The notes below the pieces were generated by a model. That model saw only the letters and a list, made by a program, of their open reading frames with translations, made no database searches and was not told the origin of the DNA. A stretch of 12,201 nt of DNA from assembly GCA_007117055.1 (NCBI GenBank), contig SKHH01000302.1:1-12201 (forward strand), read 5' to 3'. Source of the DNA: Lishizhenia sp. Lineage in GTDB: Bacteria; Bacteroidota; Bacteroidia; Flavobacteriales_D; Crocinitomicaceae. Below are positions 1 to 6,432 of the stretch, one piece after another (within the stretch, counting starts at the first letter, position 1; each line of letters opens with the position of its first letter). The translations under genes were made by a program, and so were the position numbers.

Positions 1-158
1 AAAATACCAAATTTCGCTTTTCCTGTCAAAACCTCCCTTCTTCCTAAAAGAGAAGCCTCTCTTGAAACGCAAGCCAATTTATAATCAGCTAACACTTCTT
101 TTTTAAAGGACTCAAAATCAATATTTTTCTTTTCTTTTGCGAGCATATCTTTTGACAT
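1..158 (-). CDS. Alpha-keto acid dehydrogenase E1, fused alpha/beta type (N-terminal fragment)
   Basis: Only the first 52 codons are inside the window; the gene continues past position 1. The fragment reads MSKDMLAKEKK, then a segment around residues 18-52 containing FKKEVLADYKLACVSREA and GRREVLTGKAKFGI. From memory of the family, this matches the start of the Bacteroidota protein that fuses the E1 alpha and beta subunits of a branched-chain or related 2-oxo acid dehydrogenase (thiamine diphosphate dependent, cytoplasmic). The catalytic domains lie outside the window, so substrate and enzyme type are inferred only from this N-terminal motif. The ATG at 158 is chosen because a TAnnTTTG promoter element lies 21 bp upstream; a second ATG four codons in is possible. 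The 5' leader would be very short (about 10-15 nt). Confidence 0.72.
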   Translation of the reverse strand, partial: MSKDMLAKEKKNIDFESFKKEVLADYKLACVSREASLLGRREVLTGKAKFGI

Positions 159-178
159 AACTGGTAATTTTAGACGCA

Positions 179-186
179 CAAAAGTA
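179..186 (-). promoter_or_regulatory. Bacteroidota -7 promoter element for the E1 gene
   Basis: Read on the minus strand this is TACTTTTG, an exact match to the TAnnTTTG consensus used by the Bacteroidota primary sigma factor. It lies 20 bases upstream of the E1 start codon. No clear TTG/TTTG -33 element is visible at the expected distance. Confidence 0.55.
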
Positions 187-308
187 CTAAATTCGAGTTG
201 TAAATCCTAGCGTTTAACGTAGATTATTGAAAGTAAAAAGTTTTTAAACAAGCAAGGTTATGAATAGCACTTTTCTTCTTTTCATGCCTTTCTCAAAATC
301 AAATTATT

Positions 309-324
309 AGGGCAAACGCATTTA
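309..324 (+). repeat. Left terminal inverted repeat of the candidate MITE
   Basis: AGGGCAAACGCATTTA pairs with 600-615. The single mismatch is at the fourth base (G here, A in the complement of the right arm). Confidence 0.65.
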
Positions 325-378
325 AAATTATTGGGCTATGAAGCTAAGTTGCAAAATTGTTCTGAAAGTACTGCATTT

Positions 379-407
379 GTAAACATCGGGTTTCACCCAA
401 TGTTTAC
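379..407. repeat. Strong hairpin inside the candidate MITE
   Basis: The arms GTAAACATCGGGT (379-391) and ACCCAATGTTTAC (395-407) pair over 13 positions with one C/A mismatch and a 3-base loop (TTC). It has no following T-run and lies more than 200 bases from either flanking gene, so it does not read as a terminator. It is best seen as part of the element's folded interior. Confidence 0.75.
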
Positions 408-418
408 GATAAGCTACA

Positions 419-503
419 CCACCCTTTTAGCCCTAGCGAAGGACATCGTCCTTCGTTTAGGTATTACACTCCGCCATACTAGTCGGACAGGCCTACAGGG
501 TGG
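419..503. repeat. Branched inverted-repeat structure inside the candidate MITE
   Basis: An outer stem pairs CCACCCT (419-425) with AGGGTGG (497-503). Within it, CGAAGGAC (437-444) pairs with GTCCTTCG (448-455) across a 3-base loop, and this stem is lengthened by CCTA (432-435) with TAGG (458-461). A shorter TCCG/CGGA stem (470-473 with 484-487) lies next to it. Together these make a plausible three-way fold in single-stranded DNA or RNA. Both strands can form it, so no direction is assigned. Confidence 0.55.
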
Positions 504-599
504 CAGAACATGACTTTTTAAGCTATAGTTAATCCATAGAAAAAAGTTAATAACTTAGAAATTATTACCTTGTGTGAAATATCGCTATTGGTACAAAAG

Positions 600-615
600 T
601 AAATGCGTTTGTCCT
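600..615 (-). repeat. Right terminal inverted repeat of the candidate MITE
   Basis: Read on the minus strand this is AGGACAAACGCATTTA, 15 of 16 bases identical to the left arm at 309-324. Confidence 0.65.
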
Positions 616-657
616 GATCAAGTTATTTGAAGTATTTTAAATTCATAAAGAAATATA

Positions 658-665
658 TATATTTG
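658..665 (+). promoter_or_regulatory. Bacteroidota -7 promoter element for the peptidyl-prolyl isomerase gene
   Basis: TATATTTG matches TAnnTTTG exactly and ends 19 bases before the ATG at 685. No good -33 element is seen at the usual spacing. The site is about 30 bp downstream of the candidate mobile element's right flank. Confidence 0.5.
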
Positions 666-684
666 CCCAAAAACAAATGTATTC

Positions 685-1116
685 ATGGATGCTATAATTA
701 AGACCAATAAGGGAGAAATGAAAGTGGAGTTTTATGAAAAAGATGCTCCGAAAACTGTTGCTAATTTTGTAAAGCTAGCTAAAGACGGTTTTTACAATGG
801 GTTAACGTGGCACCGTGTTCTGCCTGACTTTGTTATCCAAGGCGGATGTCCTAAAGGTAATGGCACTGGTGGTCCTGGCTACGCTATTGATTGCGAATTA
901 GACGGAGAAAATCAATACCATGACAGAGGTGTTCTATCTATGGCTCATGCAGGAAGAAACACTGGGGGTTCTCAGTTTTTCATTTGTCACAGCCGTAACA
1001 ATACTGCACATCTTGATAGAAACCACACTTGCTTTGGAAGAGTGGTTGATGGTGTAGATGTTATCGATCAAATCCGAGTGGGAGACGCTATTGAGTCTAT
1101 CACAATCAGCGATTAA
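685..1116 (+). CDS. Peptidyl-prolyl cis-trans isomerase, cyclophilin type
   Basis: This 143-residue protein is a compact single-domain cyclophilin that catalyses cis-trans isomerisation of proline peptide bonds during protein folding. Active-site motifs are intact: WHRVLPDFVIQGG (residues 42-54) supplies the catalytic Arg44, the hydrophobic Phe49 and Gln52; GSQFFI (95-100) supplies Phe98; HLDRNHTCFGRV (109-120) supplies Leu110 and His114. The position that is Trp121 in human cyclophilin A is His109 here, a substitution that often goes with weak cyclosporin binding. There is no signal peptide, so it should be cytoplasmic. The start follows a TAnnTTTG element by about 20 bp; an upstream ATG at 677 is in another frame. 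It is transcribed alone and ends at a strong hairpin terminator. Confidence 0.95.
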   Translation: MDAIIKTNKGEMKVEFYEKDAPKTVANFVKLAKDGFYNGLTWHRVLPDFVIQGGCPKGNGTGGPGYAIDCELDGENQYHDRGVLSMAHAGRNTGGSQFFICHSRNNTAHLDRNHTCFGRVVDGVDVIDQIRVGDAIESITISD

Positions 1117-1134
1117 GCAAATAACAGTTTCATT

Positions 1135-1178
1135 AAAATTCCATAGTTTTCTATTTGATTGCTATGGAATTTTTTTTT
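1135..1178 (+). terminator. Rho-independent terminator after the peptidyl-prolyl isomerase gene
   Basis: AAAATTCCATAG (1135-1146) pairs perfectly with CTATGGAATTTT (1162-1173) across a 15-base loop and runs into a T-tract ending at 1178. It begins 18 bases after the isomerase stop codon and sits next to the convergent ppx stop codon at 1180, so it may also help end minus-strand transcripts. Confidence 0.85.
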
Positions 1179-1179
1179 C

Positions 1180-2055
1180 TTAGCTTTCACGTAAATACAA
1201 ATCATAAATCATCCCATCTGACAAACCTATTTTTGGTACGTAAATCTCTTTACATTTTAGTTGTTTTCCAATGAAGTTATATATTCGACAAGCAGGAATA
1301 ATCACATCCGCTCGATCTGGTTTTAACAGATATTTCTCCATACGTTCATCAAAAGTTAACGCTTCCAACTCAGCCTGAAAAGCTTTTAGTTCCACTAAAA
1401 AAATCGGTTCCATAAAACGTTTGTACATTATTTTATGAATTTTATTGATGTTTCCTCCTGTTCCAAAAACCTTGTAGTCTATTTTTTTACTAACATTTTC
1501 CTTCAGCCATTGTTTTATGTCTTTCCAAACAGAAGGCTTGGTTTTACCTTTAAGTAAGCGGATAGTACCTACCTCAAACGATTTTCCATTTACTTTTTTT
1601 CCATTTTCAAAAACACTGACCTCTGTTGAACCTCCACCAACATCAATAACAATAAAAGAACTACCTACTTCCTCTGCCAACAGAAAAAATGTAGAAAAAA
1701 GAATATTCGCTTCCTCCTTGCCATCAATAATCTCAACGTTTAGATTAGTTTCTTCTAGAATTTGTTGTTGCACCTCTACTCCATTTTTGGCCTCTCGCAT
1801 TGCAGAAGTGGCACAAGCACGGATTGCTGTCACATCATACACATCAGCAATCAACTGAAAAGCTCGCATGGTCTTAACAAAACGCTCCGTTTTTTGCTTG
1901 GGAATAAAACCATCATTAAATACATCCATACCTAAACGTAAAGGGACTCTTGTGTAGGAAAGTTTTTGTACGTATAAATGTTCTTTGTGTTTTACTACTT
2001 CTCCAATTAACAAACGAGCGGCGTTTGTACCAATATCTATAGCTGCATACTTCAT
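1180..2055 (-). CDS. Ppx/GppA family phosphatase (short-form exopolyphosphatase)
   Basis: At 291 residues this has just the two actin-like (ASKHA) lobes of the family and lacks the C-terminal HD-like domains of the roughly 500-residue enterobacterial Ppx. Visible motifs are the N-terminal phosphate-binding loop AAIDIGTNAARLLIGEV (4-20), CATSAMREAKN (81-91), GKEEAN (112-117) with the likely catalytic glutamate, the second phosphate loop IDVGGGSTEVSVF (137-149), FGTGGNINKI (197-206), RADVIIPA (248-255) and GLSDGMIYDLY (277-287). Family members release phosphate from the ends of polyphosphate or remove the 5' phosphate from pppGpp; the sequence does not decide which. No polyphosphate kinase gene is in the window. 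It is convergent with the isomerase gene and divergent from bTHX. Confidence 0.92.
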   Translation of the reverse strand: MKYAAIDIGTNAARLLIGEVVKHKEHLYVQKLSYTRVPLRLGMDVFNDGFIPKQKTERFVKTMRAFQLIADVYDVTAIRACATSAMREAKNGVEVQQQILEETNLNVEIIDGKEEANILFSTFFLLAEEVGSSFIVIDVGGGSTEVSVFENGKKVNGKSFEVGTIRLLKGKTKPSVWKDIKQWLKENVSKKIDYKVFGTGGNINKIHKIMYKRFMEPIFLVELKAFQAELEALTFDERMEKYLLKPDRADVIIPACRIYNFIGKQLKCKEIYVPKIGLSDGMIYDLYLRES

Positions 2056-2293
2056 TTAATAGTTCTTTTCAAAAGCCCCTAATTTAGTTATTCTCAGAAA
2101 AAAACAGGTGCTCTTTCGAATAATTCAGAATTAAACGTCAAAAAAAACAGCTCATCATGAACATAAATATGAGAACATAACCCTCATTCAGGTTATTAAT
2201 AGAGCATACATTCATTAGTGATGTACTACATAATCAAAAAGCATAATAACTAATTTTCACAAGCATTTACGTTACTATCTGAAATATTGTTTA

Positions 2294-2301
2294 TATATTT
2301 A
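2294..2301 (+). promoter_or_regulatory. Possible -7 promoter element for the bTHX gene
   Basis: TATATTTA matches TAnnTTTG at all but the last base and ends 27 bases before the bTHX start codon. The surrounding DNA is AT-rich, so a chance match is possible. Confidence 0.3.
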
Positions 2302-2328
2302 GCCCTGAACATTTTAAAACAAATTATT

Positions 2329-2580
2329 ATGGGAAAAGGAGATATGAAAACAGCAAGAGGGAAACGCTTTCGTGGATCTTATGGCGTATCTAGGCCTCGA
2401 AAAGCTTCCTCAGGATATACTACTAACACAACAAAAGAAGAAAAAGTAGCAACGATAAAAGAAAAAAAAGCCCCAGCTAAAGCAGTAAAAAAAAACACAA
2501 CAAAAAAAACTACCACTAAGAAAACAACCGCCAAAAAAGCTACACCTAAAAAAACGGAAAGTAAAACTTCTGAGGAATAG
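2329..2580 (+). CDS. Ribosomal small-subunit protein bTHX with a lysine-rich tail
   Basis: The first 25 residues (MGKGDMKTARGKRFRGSYGV followed by SRPRK) match bTHX, the very small basic protein that sits in the head of the 30S subunit in Thermus and in Bacteroidota. The remaining roughly 58 residues are a low-complexity tail rich in Lys, Thr and Ala with repeated TTKK/TAKK/TPKK units, ending in an acidic SKTSEE. The tail resembles a histone H1-like or HU-tail sequence. The ATG at 2329 is chosen because the family starts at MGKGD; an in-frame ATG at 2287 would add 14 hydrophobic residues foreign to the family. The total is 83 residues, against about 27 in Thermus. A TATATTTA box at 2294-2301 could be its -7 element. 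The gene ends at its own terminator. Confidence 0.88.
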   Translation: MGKGDMKTARGKRFRGSYGVSRPRKASSGYTTNTTKEEKVATIKEKKAPAKAVKKNTTKKTTTKKTTAKKATPKKTESKTSEE

Positions 2581-2602
2581 TACATCAAATATAAGATATA
2601 CC

Positions 2603-2639
2603 CATCCGCAATACAATGTTGTTTTGCGGATGTTTTTTT
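2603..2639 (+). terminator. Rho-independent terminator after bTHX
   Basis: CATCCGCAA (2603-2611) pairs with TTGCGGATG (2624-2632) across a 12-base loop, followed directly by seven T residues (2633-2639). It starts 22 bases after the bTHX stop codon. Confidence 0.92.
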
Positions 2640-2783
2640 CATTCTGACCTCAATAAATTATTAACTTCTCCAACAGCCATTGTGAATAACTAATTATTCA
2701 AAATTAATCTTGACAACTTTCTACATCATTGATTTTTCGTATATTGCGCAAAACTTTTCCTTAGGGATGAAATAATCTTTACA

Positions 2784-3173
2784 ATGTCAGAGAAACTAAA
2801 GTTTGAACAAGAATACTTACTAAAAACATCACCTAAAGTACTTAATACCATGCTCATGACGCCTAGCGGACTTAGTGAATGGTTTGCGGATGATGTCAAT
2901 GTAAAAGATGATATTTATACCTTTATTTGGGACGGTAGTGAAGAAGAAGCGCGTTTACTCTCAAAAAAAAGAAATGAATTTATAAAATTCAAATGGATTG
3001 AAGATGAGGAAGATGGGATTGATTCTTACTTAGAAATTCGCTTTGAAGTTGACCCCATGACAAAAGAAGTGGTGTTAAAACTTACTAGCTTTGCTTTTGA
3101 AGATGAAATGGAAGAAGTTCAACTTTATTGGCAAAGTACAATAGAAGAGTTACGCAGAGTTATTGGAGCTTAG
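2784..3173 (+). CDS. START-like (SRPBCC / AHSA1-like) domain protein
   Basis: This 129-residue acidic protein has the layout of a single SRPBCC/START-like fold: an N-terminal strand (KLKFEQEYLLKTSP), the characteristic helical turn PSGLSEWFADDV (27-38), a central antiparallel sheet with FIWDGSEEEARLL (47-59), and a long C-terminal helix (residues 112-128, VQLYWQSTIEELRRVIG). The PSGLSEWF segment resembles the one in Hsp90 activator-like (AHSA1) proteins, but this is the short Bacteroidota type whose ligand and partner are not established. There is no signal peptide, so it should be cytoplasmic. The symporter gene starts 22 bases after its stop on the same strand, so the two are probably co-transcribed. 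Confidence 0.82.
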   Translation: MSEKLKFEQEYLLKTSPKVLNTMLMTPSGLSEWFADDVNVKDDIYTFIWDGSEEEARLLSKKRNEFIKFKWIEDEEDGIDSYLEIRFEVDPMTKEVVLKLTSFAFEDEMEEVQLYWQSTIEELRRVIGA

Positions 3174-3195
3174 ATCAACCTGTTGAAAGTTTAAT

Positions 3196-4668
3196 ATGTC
3201 TGGAGCCTTTATTTTAGGAGTGATAATTCTTTACTTCTTGGTATTAATTACGATCTCTTATTTTACTTCCAAAGGTGCTGGAAACGATACTTTCTTTACT
3301 GGAAATAGATCCTCCAAATGGTACTTAGTAAGTTTTGGAATGATTGGCGCTTCCTTATCTGGAATTACTTTCATTTCTGTTCCTGGAATGGTAGTTGGTG
3401 AACAATTCTCCTACATGCAAATGGTAATTGGTTATATGATAGGTTATGCTGTCATTGCTTTTGTTTTATTACCGTTATATTACAAGTACAATCTAACATC
3501 TATTTACTCCTACCTGCAATCACGCTATGGGATAATTACTCATAAAGTAGGCGCTGCATTTTTTATTCTTTCGCGTATTCTTGGTGCTTCCGTTCGACTA
3601 TTTCTTGTAGCTGATGTACTCAATTACTTTGTATTTCAACAATATGGATTAGGTTTTGAAGTAGCTGTACTTATCACCCTTTTACTCATTTATATTTATA
3701 CGTATCGAGGAGGAATTAAAACAATCGTTTGGACAGACACGCTACAAACAAGCTTTATGCTTATCGCGTTGGGAACTAGCGTGTATTTAATATACAACCT
3801 TTTGGAACCATCGTATACCAACCAAGGACTAAAAAGCTTAGGCATGATCGATTGGTTCATTACGTCCGATGCAAACGCAGCAAATTATTGGTGGAAAGGA
3901 ATTCTGGGAGGATTCTTTATTACACTAGCAATGACAGGACTAGACCAAGATATGATGCAAAAGAACCTTACTTGCAGAAATAAAGAAGAAGCGCAAAAAA
4001 ACATGATTTGGTTTTCAATAATTCTTTTTGGAGTTAACTTTTTATTCTTAGTCCTAGGTGGTCTTCTCTTCCTGTACCTGCAACAATCTCCCGAATTACT
4101 GAGTACTTTTTACGAGATGGACGAAAGCAAACGCTTGGACAGAATGTTCCCGTTAATCGCACTAAAAAGTGATTTAAGCGGAGCGCTAGGTGTGACATTT
4201 TTATTAGGTTTAATTGCAGCCGCTTATTCCAGTGCCGATTCTGCCTTAACCTCTCTCACAACTTCTGCCAGTGTTGATTTACTTGAAGTTAACAAATGGG
4301 AAAACCAACGAAAAGCAGAAATCACTCGAAAATGGATTCACATTGGAATGACCATCGTTTTATTCATTGTCATCCTCTTGGCTAATGCCTTCAAAGAATC
4401 GAACGTGATAAACACGTTGTTCCATATTGCGGGCTATACGTACGGACCATTACTCGGTTTATTCTTTTTTGGGATTCTCACCAAACGAATTGTAAGTGAC
4501 AAAAAAGCATGGATTGTGTGTTTAATTATTCCTACTCTGCTCGTTTTTTACAAAAGATTTGAACCTGAGTTATTCATACACTATAAAACAGGACATGAGC
4601 TGTTAGGTATAAACGGAATACTTTGTTTTTTAGGGCTATACATTATTTCATCTAAGAAACAGATTTAA
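3196..4668 (+). CDS. Sodium:solute symporter family protein
   Basis: This 490-residue inner-membrane protein has about 13 hydrophobic segments, the usual size and topology for the SSS family with the LeuT fold. Family landmarks are FFTGNRSSKW (33-42) after TM1, WTDTLQT (179-185), GLDQDMMQKNL (248-258) and the serine/threonine-rich AAAYSSADSALTSLTTSASV (341-360), which lies where the Na2 sodium site is formed in family members. It would import a solute driven by the sodium gradient. The substrate (sugar, amino acid, pantothenate and others occur in the family) cannot be read from sequence. It lies 22 bp downstream of the START-like gene with no terminator between them. No clear hairpin terminator follows. 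Confidence 0.92.
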   Translation: MSGAFILGVIILYFLVLITISYFTSKGAGNDTFFTGNRSSKWYLVSFGMIGASLSGITFISVPGMVVGEQFSYMQMVIGYMIGYAVIAFVLLPLYYKYNLTSIYSYLQSRYGIITHKVGAAFFILSRILGASVRLFLVADVLNYFVFQQYGLGFEVAVLITLLLIYIYTYRGGIKTIVWTDTLQTSFMLIALGTSVYLIYNLLEPSYTNQGLKSLGMIDWFITSDANAANYWWKGILGGFFITLAMTGLDQDMMQKNLTCRNKEEAQKNMIWFSIILFGVNFLFLVLGGLLFLYLQQSPELLSTFYEMDESKRLDRMFPLIALKSDLSGALGVTFLLGLIAAAYSSADSALTSLTTSASVDLLEVNKWENQRKAEITRKWIHIGMTIVLFIVILLANAFKESNVINTLFHIAGYTYGPLLGLFFFGILTKRIVSDKKAWIVCLIIPTLLVFYKRFEPELFIHYKTGHELLGINGILCFLGLYIISSKKQI

Positions 4669-4801
4669 GTAAAAACTGTATGATTTTCTAGCTACTTATT
4701 GATTTTTAAATATGCAATTGTTTTTCATTACTGACACAATTTATACTAAATAGAAATCCAAGTTTGGTTAAATTTTTCCAAGCATTAGACGAAATTTTTA
4801 A

Positions 4802-4809
4802 TACTTTCG
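4802..4809 (+). promoter_or_regulatory. Possible -7 promoter element for porQ
   Basis: TACTTTCG differs from TAnnTTTG at one base and ends 15 bases before the porQ start codon. No -33 element is seen at the proper spacing. Confidence 0.35.
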
Positions 4810-4824
4810 TTCGTTTATTAAACA

Positions 4825-5865
4825 ATGCTTAAACACAGGCTGTGCATATGGTTTTTATTTGTTACTGTTTTGGCGTATGGTCAAACAGGAGGAGAACATG
4901 CTTTTCCATTTTTGGACATGGCCTATAACGCTCGATCGGGAGCGCTCGGCAGGCATTATATTGCATTTAGAGATAAAGATGTCAATTTAGCCGTAAATAA
5001 TCCTTCTTTGTTGTATAGTGAAATGCACAACACCATAGGCTTTAGCCAAGCGCTTCATGCAGGTGGAATTAACCATGGAATGCTCACTTATGGGCGTAAA
5101 ATTAATGATGAAATTACTGCAAGTGCCCATTTGAGATACGTTTCCTACGGAAAAATGGATAGAACCACTCCCACTGGTGAAGTTATTGGTACTTTCTCCG
5201 CTGGCGATTTTATTTTAGGTGCAGGTATCGCGCAACAATTGAATCCACGTATCAGTATCGGTGCAAATTTAAATCTAATTTGGTCGCAACTTGAGTCATT
5301 TACCTCCTTCGGGGCTTCGGTTGATCTTGCTGGAACGTATTTCGATGAATCCGAAAGAACAACAGTCACAGCTCTTGTCCGAAATGCAGGGCTTCAATTG
5401 AAAACCTACACGGATACAGAGCGAACTCCGCTTCCAGTAAACCCAATGGTAGCAGTTTCTCATCGTCTACAACACGCTCCATTTTTATTTTCTATTGTTG
5501 CACACAGTTTAAACCGTTGGGATTTAACCTATACCGACCCTAACGCCCAACCTACGACTAATTTGTTAGGAGAAGAAATTCCAGTACCTGTTCCTGGATT
5601 TGGGGAAAAACTAGCACGACATTTCATCTTCCAAGTTGAAGTACTAGGAGGTGATGTAATGCGCGTTCGTCTTGCTTTCGATTACCAACGCAGAAGAGAG
5701 TTTTTAGTTGAAAACAGACCGGGAATGGCTGGTTTTTCAACAGGCGTTGGATTTAATTTCAAACGTTTTTCGTTAGATTATGGCCTAGTCATTTATTCCA
5801 GCGCTGGATTTAATAATCTAATTACACTCACGACAAATATGGACAAATGGAAACGCTCTATGTAG
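4825..5865 (+). CDS. porQ: Type IX secretion system protein PorQ
   Basis: This 346-residue predicted outer-membrane beta-barrel begins with a signal peptide (MLKHRLCIWFLFVTVLAYG, likely cut before Gln20). Recognition rests on the PorQ-type N-terminal region GGEHAFPFLDMAYNARSGALG (residues 22-42, joined by HYIAF), the NNPSLL motif (58-63) and alternating hydrophobic strands through to the C-terminal GFSTGVGFNFKRFSLDYGLV segment. In Porphyromonas gingivalis, PorQ is one of the attachment-complex proteins (with PorU, PorV and PorZ) that process T9SS cargo and link it to the cell surface. None of those partners is in the window. It appears to be transcribed alone, 156 bp after the symporter gene, and converges with the glutathione peroxidase gene. 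Confidence 0.88.
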   Translation: MLKHRLCIWFLFVTVLAYGQTGGEHAFPFLDMAYNARSGALGRHYIAFRDKDVNLAVNNPSLLYSEMHNTIGFSQALHAGGINHGMLTYGRKINDEITASAHLRYVSYGKMDRTTPTGEVIGTFSAGDFILGAGIAQQLNPRISIGANLNLIWSQLESFTSFGASVDLAGTYFDESERTTVTALVRNAGLQLKTYTDTERTPLPVNPMVAVSHRLQHAPFLFSIVAHSLNRWDLTYTDPNAQPTTNLLGEEIPVPVPGFGEKLARHFIFQVEVLGGDVMRVRLAFDYQRRREFLVENRPGMAGFSTGVGFNFKRFSLDYGLVIYSSAGFNNLITLTTNMDKWKRSM

Positions 5866-5909
5866 TGATTTTTATGGGTTTTATATAGTACTGTATTACA
5901 TTCGAATTA

Positions 5910-5931
5910 TTAAGTTCAGGATGAAACTTAA
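5910..5931. terminator. Weak hairpin between convergent porQ and glutathione peroxidase genes
   Basis: TTAAGTT (5910-5916) pairs perfectly with AACTTAA (5925-5931) across an 8-base loop. It is AT-rich with only a short T-run after it on the plus strand, so termination is a guess from its place between two convergent genes. Confidence 0.35.
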
Positions 5932-5958
5932 ATTTTACAATCGAACTACGTTATCCCT

Positions 5959-6432
5959 TTACAGAATACTTTTTATAAAAGCTTCCATTTTTTCTGGAGT
6001 TGTTGTGGGTGCATAACGTTTTACTGGGTTTCCATTTTTATCGACAACAAACTTGGTGAAATTCCATTTTATGCTACTACCGAATAAACCACCTTTTTTC
6101 GATTTCAGAAACTTAAAAATGGGATGAGCATTTGATCCGTTCACTTCGACCTTTGAAAACATAGGGAAACTCACACCATAATTCACCTGACAAAATTCAC
6201 TAATTTCAGCTTCACTTCCCGCCTCTTGCTTGCCAAATTGATTACACGGAAATCCTAAAATCACCAAACCTTTGTCTTTGTATTGATTGTACAAGGACTC
6301 CAGTCCTTCATATTGAGGTGTAAAACCACACTTACTCGCAGTATTCACCGCTATTACAGTCTTTCCAGTAAATTCTTCCATAGAAATTTCTGTACCATCT
6401 ATTTTTGTTGCTTTGAAATTATAAAAATTCAT
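5959..6432 (-). CDS. Glutathione peroxidase family protein, thioredoxin-dependent (2-Cys) type
   Basis: This 157-residue protein reduces hydrogen peroxide or lipid hydroperoxides. The full catalytic set is visible: peroxidatic Cys35 in NTASKCGFTPQYEGL, Gln69 in FPCNQFGKQE (61-70), and Trp123-Asn124 in IKWNFTKFVVD. A second cysteine, Cys81 in EFCQVNYGVSFP, lies 46 residues after the first. That is the spacing of the resolving cysteine in yeast Gpx3 and related enzymes, so it probably uses thioredoxin rather than glutathione. Cysteine replaces selenocysteine, as is usual in bacteria. There is no signal peptide. The ATG at 6432 starts the family's conserved N-terminus; the stop codon of a possible 51-codon ORF overlaps this ATG (ATGA). 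Confidence 0.95.
   Translation of the reverse strand: MNFYNFKATKIDGTEISMEEFTGKTVIAVNTASKCGFTPQYEGLESLYNQYKDKGLVILGFPCNQFGKQEAGSEAEISEFCQVNYGVSFPMFSKVEVNGSNAHPIFKFLKSKKGGLFGSSIKWNFTKFVVDKNGNPVKRYAPTTTPEKMEAFIKSIL

Larger units (their letters stand above)
309..616. mobile_element. Candidate miniature inverted-repeat element (MITE-like), non-autonomous
   Basis: This occupies most of the gap between the divergent E1 and peptidyl-prolyl isomerase genes. The left end AGGGCAAACGCATTTA (309-324) is the inverted complement of 600-615 with 15 of 16 bases matching. The sequences just outside the two ends form a direct repeat: ATCAAATTATT at 298-308 and ATCAAGTTATT at 617-627 (10 of 11). That resembles an aged target-site duplication, although one extra base (616) sits between the right arm and its flank. 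The interior holds two strong hairpins and a longer-range stem. No transposase is encoded, so any movement would need one supplied in trans. I cannot name the transposon family. A 60-codon ORF at 331-513 runs straight through the hairpins and is not credible as a gene. Confidence 0.6.

Noticed and set aside
432..461. The hairpin CCTAGCGAAGGAC...GTCCTTCGTTTAGG considered as an integron attC site
   Set aside because: The end boxes do not fit the RYYYAAC / GTTRRRY pattern, and there is no cassette ORF or integrase nearby.
331..513. 60-codon plus-strand ORF in the gap before the isomerase gene
   Set aside because: It runs through both strong hairpins of the candidate mobile element, has no recognisable protein features, and its sequence is better explained by inverted repeats.
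2287..2328. An upstream ATG that would lengthen the bTHX protein by 14 residues
   Set aside because: The family begins at MGKGD and the added residues are hydrophobic and unrelated; the possible promoter box overlaps this stretch.
2379..2642. Minus-strand ORFs across the bTHX gene, rich in Phe and Val
   Set aside because: They are the antisense of the lysine-repeat tail and its terminator, giving low-complexity hydrophobic translations.
2710..2746. TTGACA (2710-2715) with TATATTG (2740-2746) as a promoter for the START-like gene
   Set aside because: The 24-base spacing is too long for a sigma-70 type promoter, and the second box fits the Bacteroidota -7 consensus poorly.
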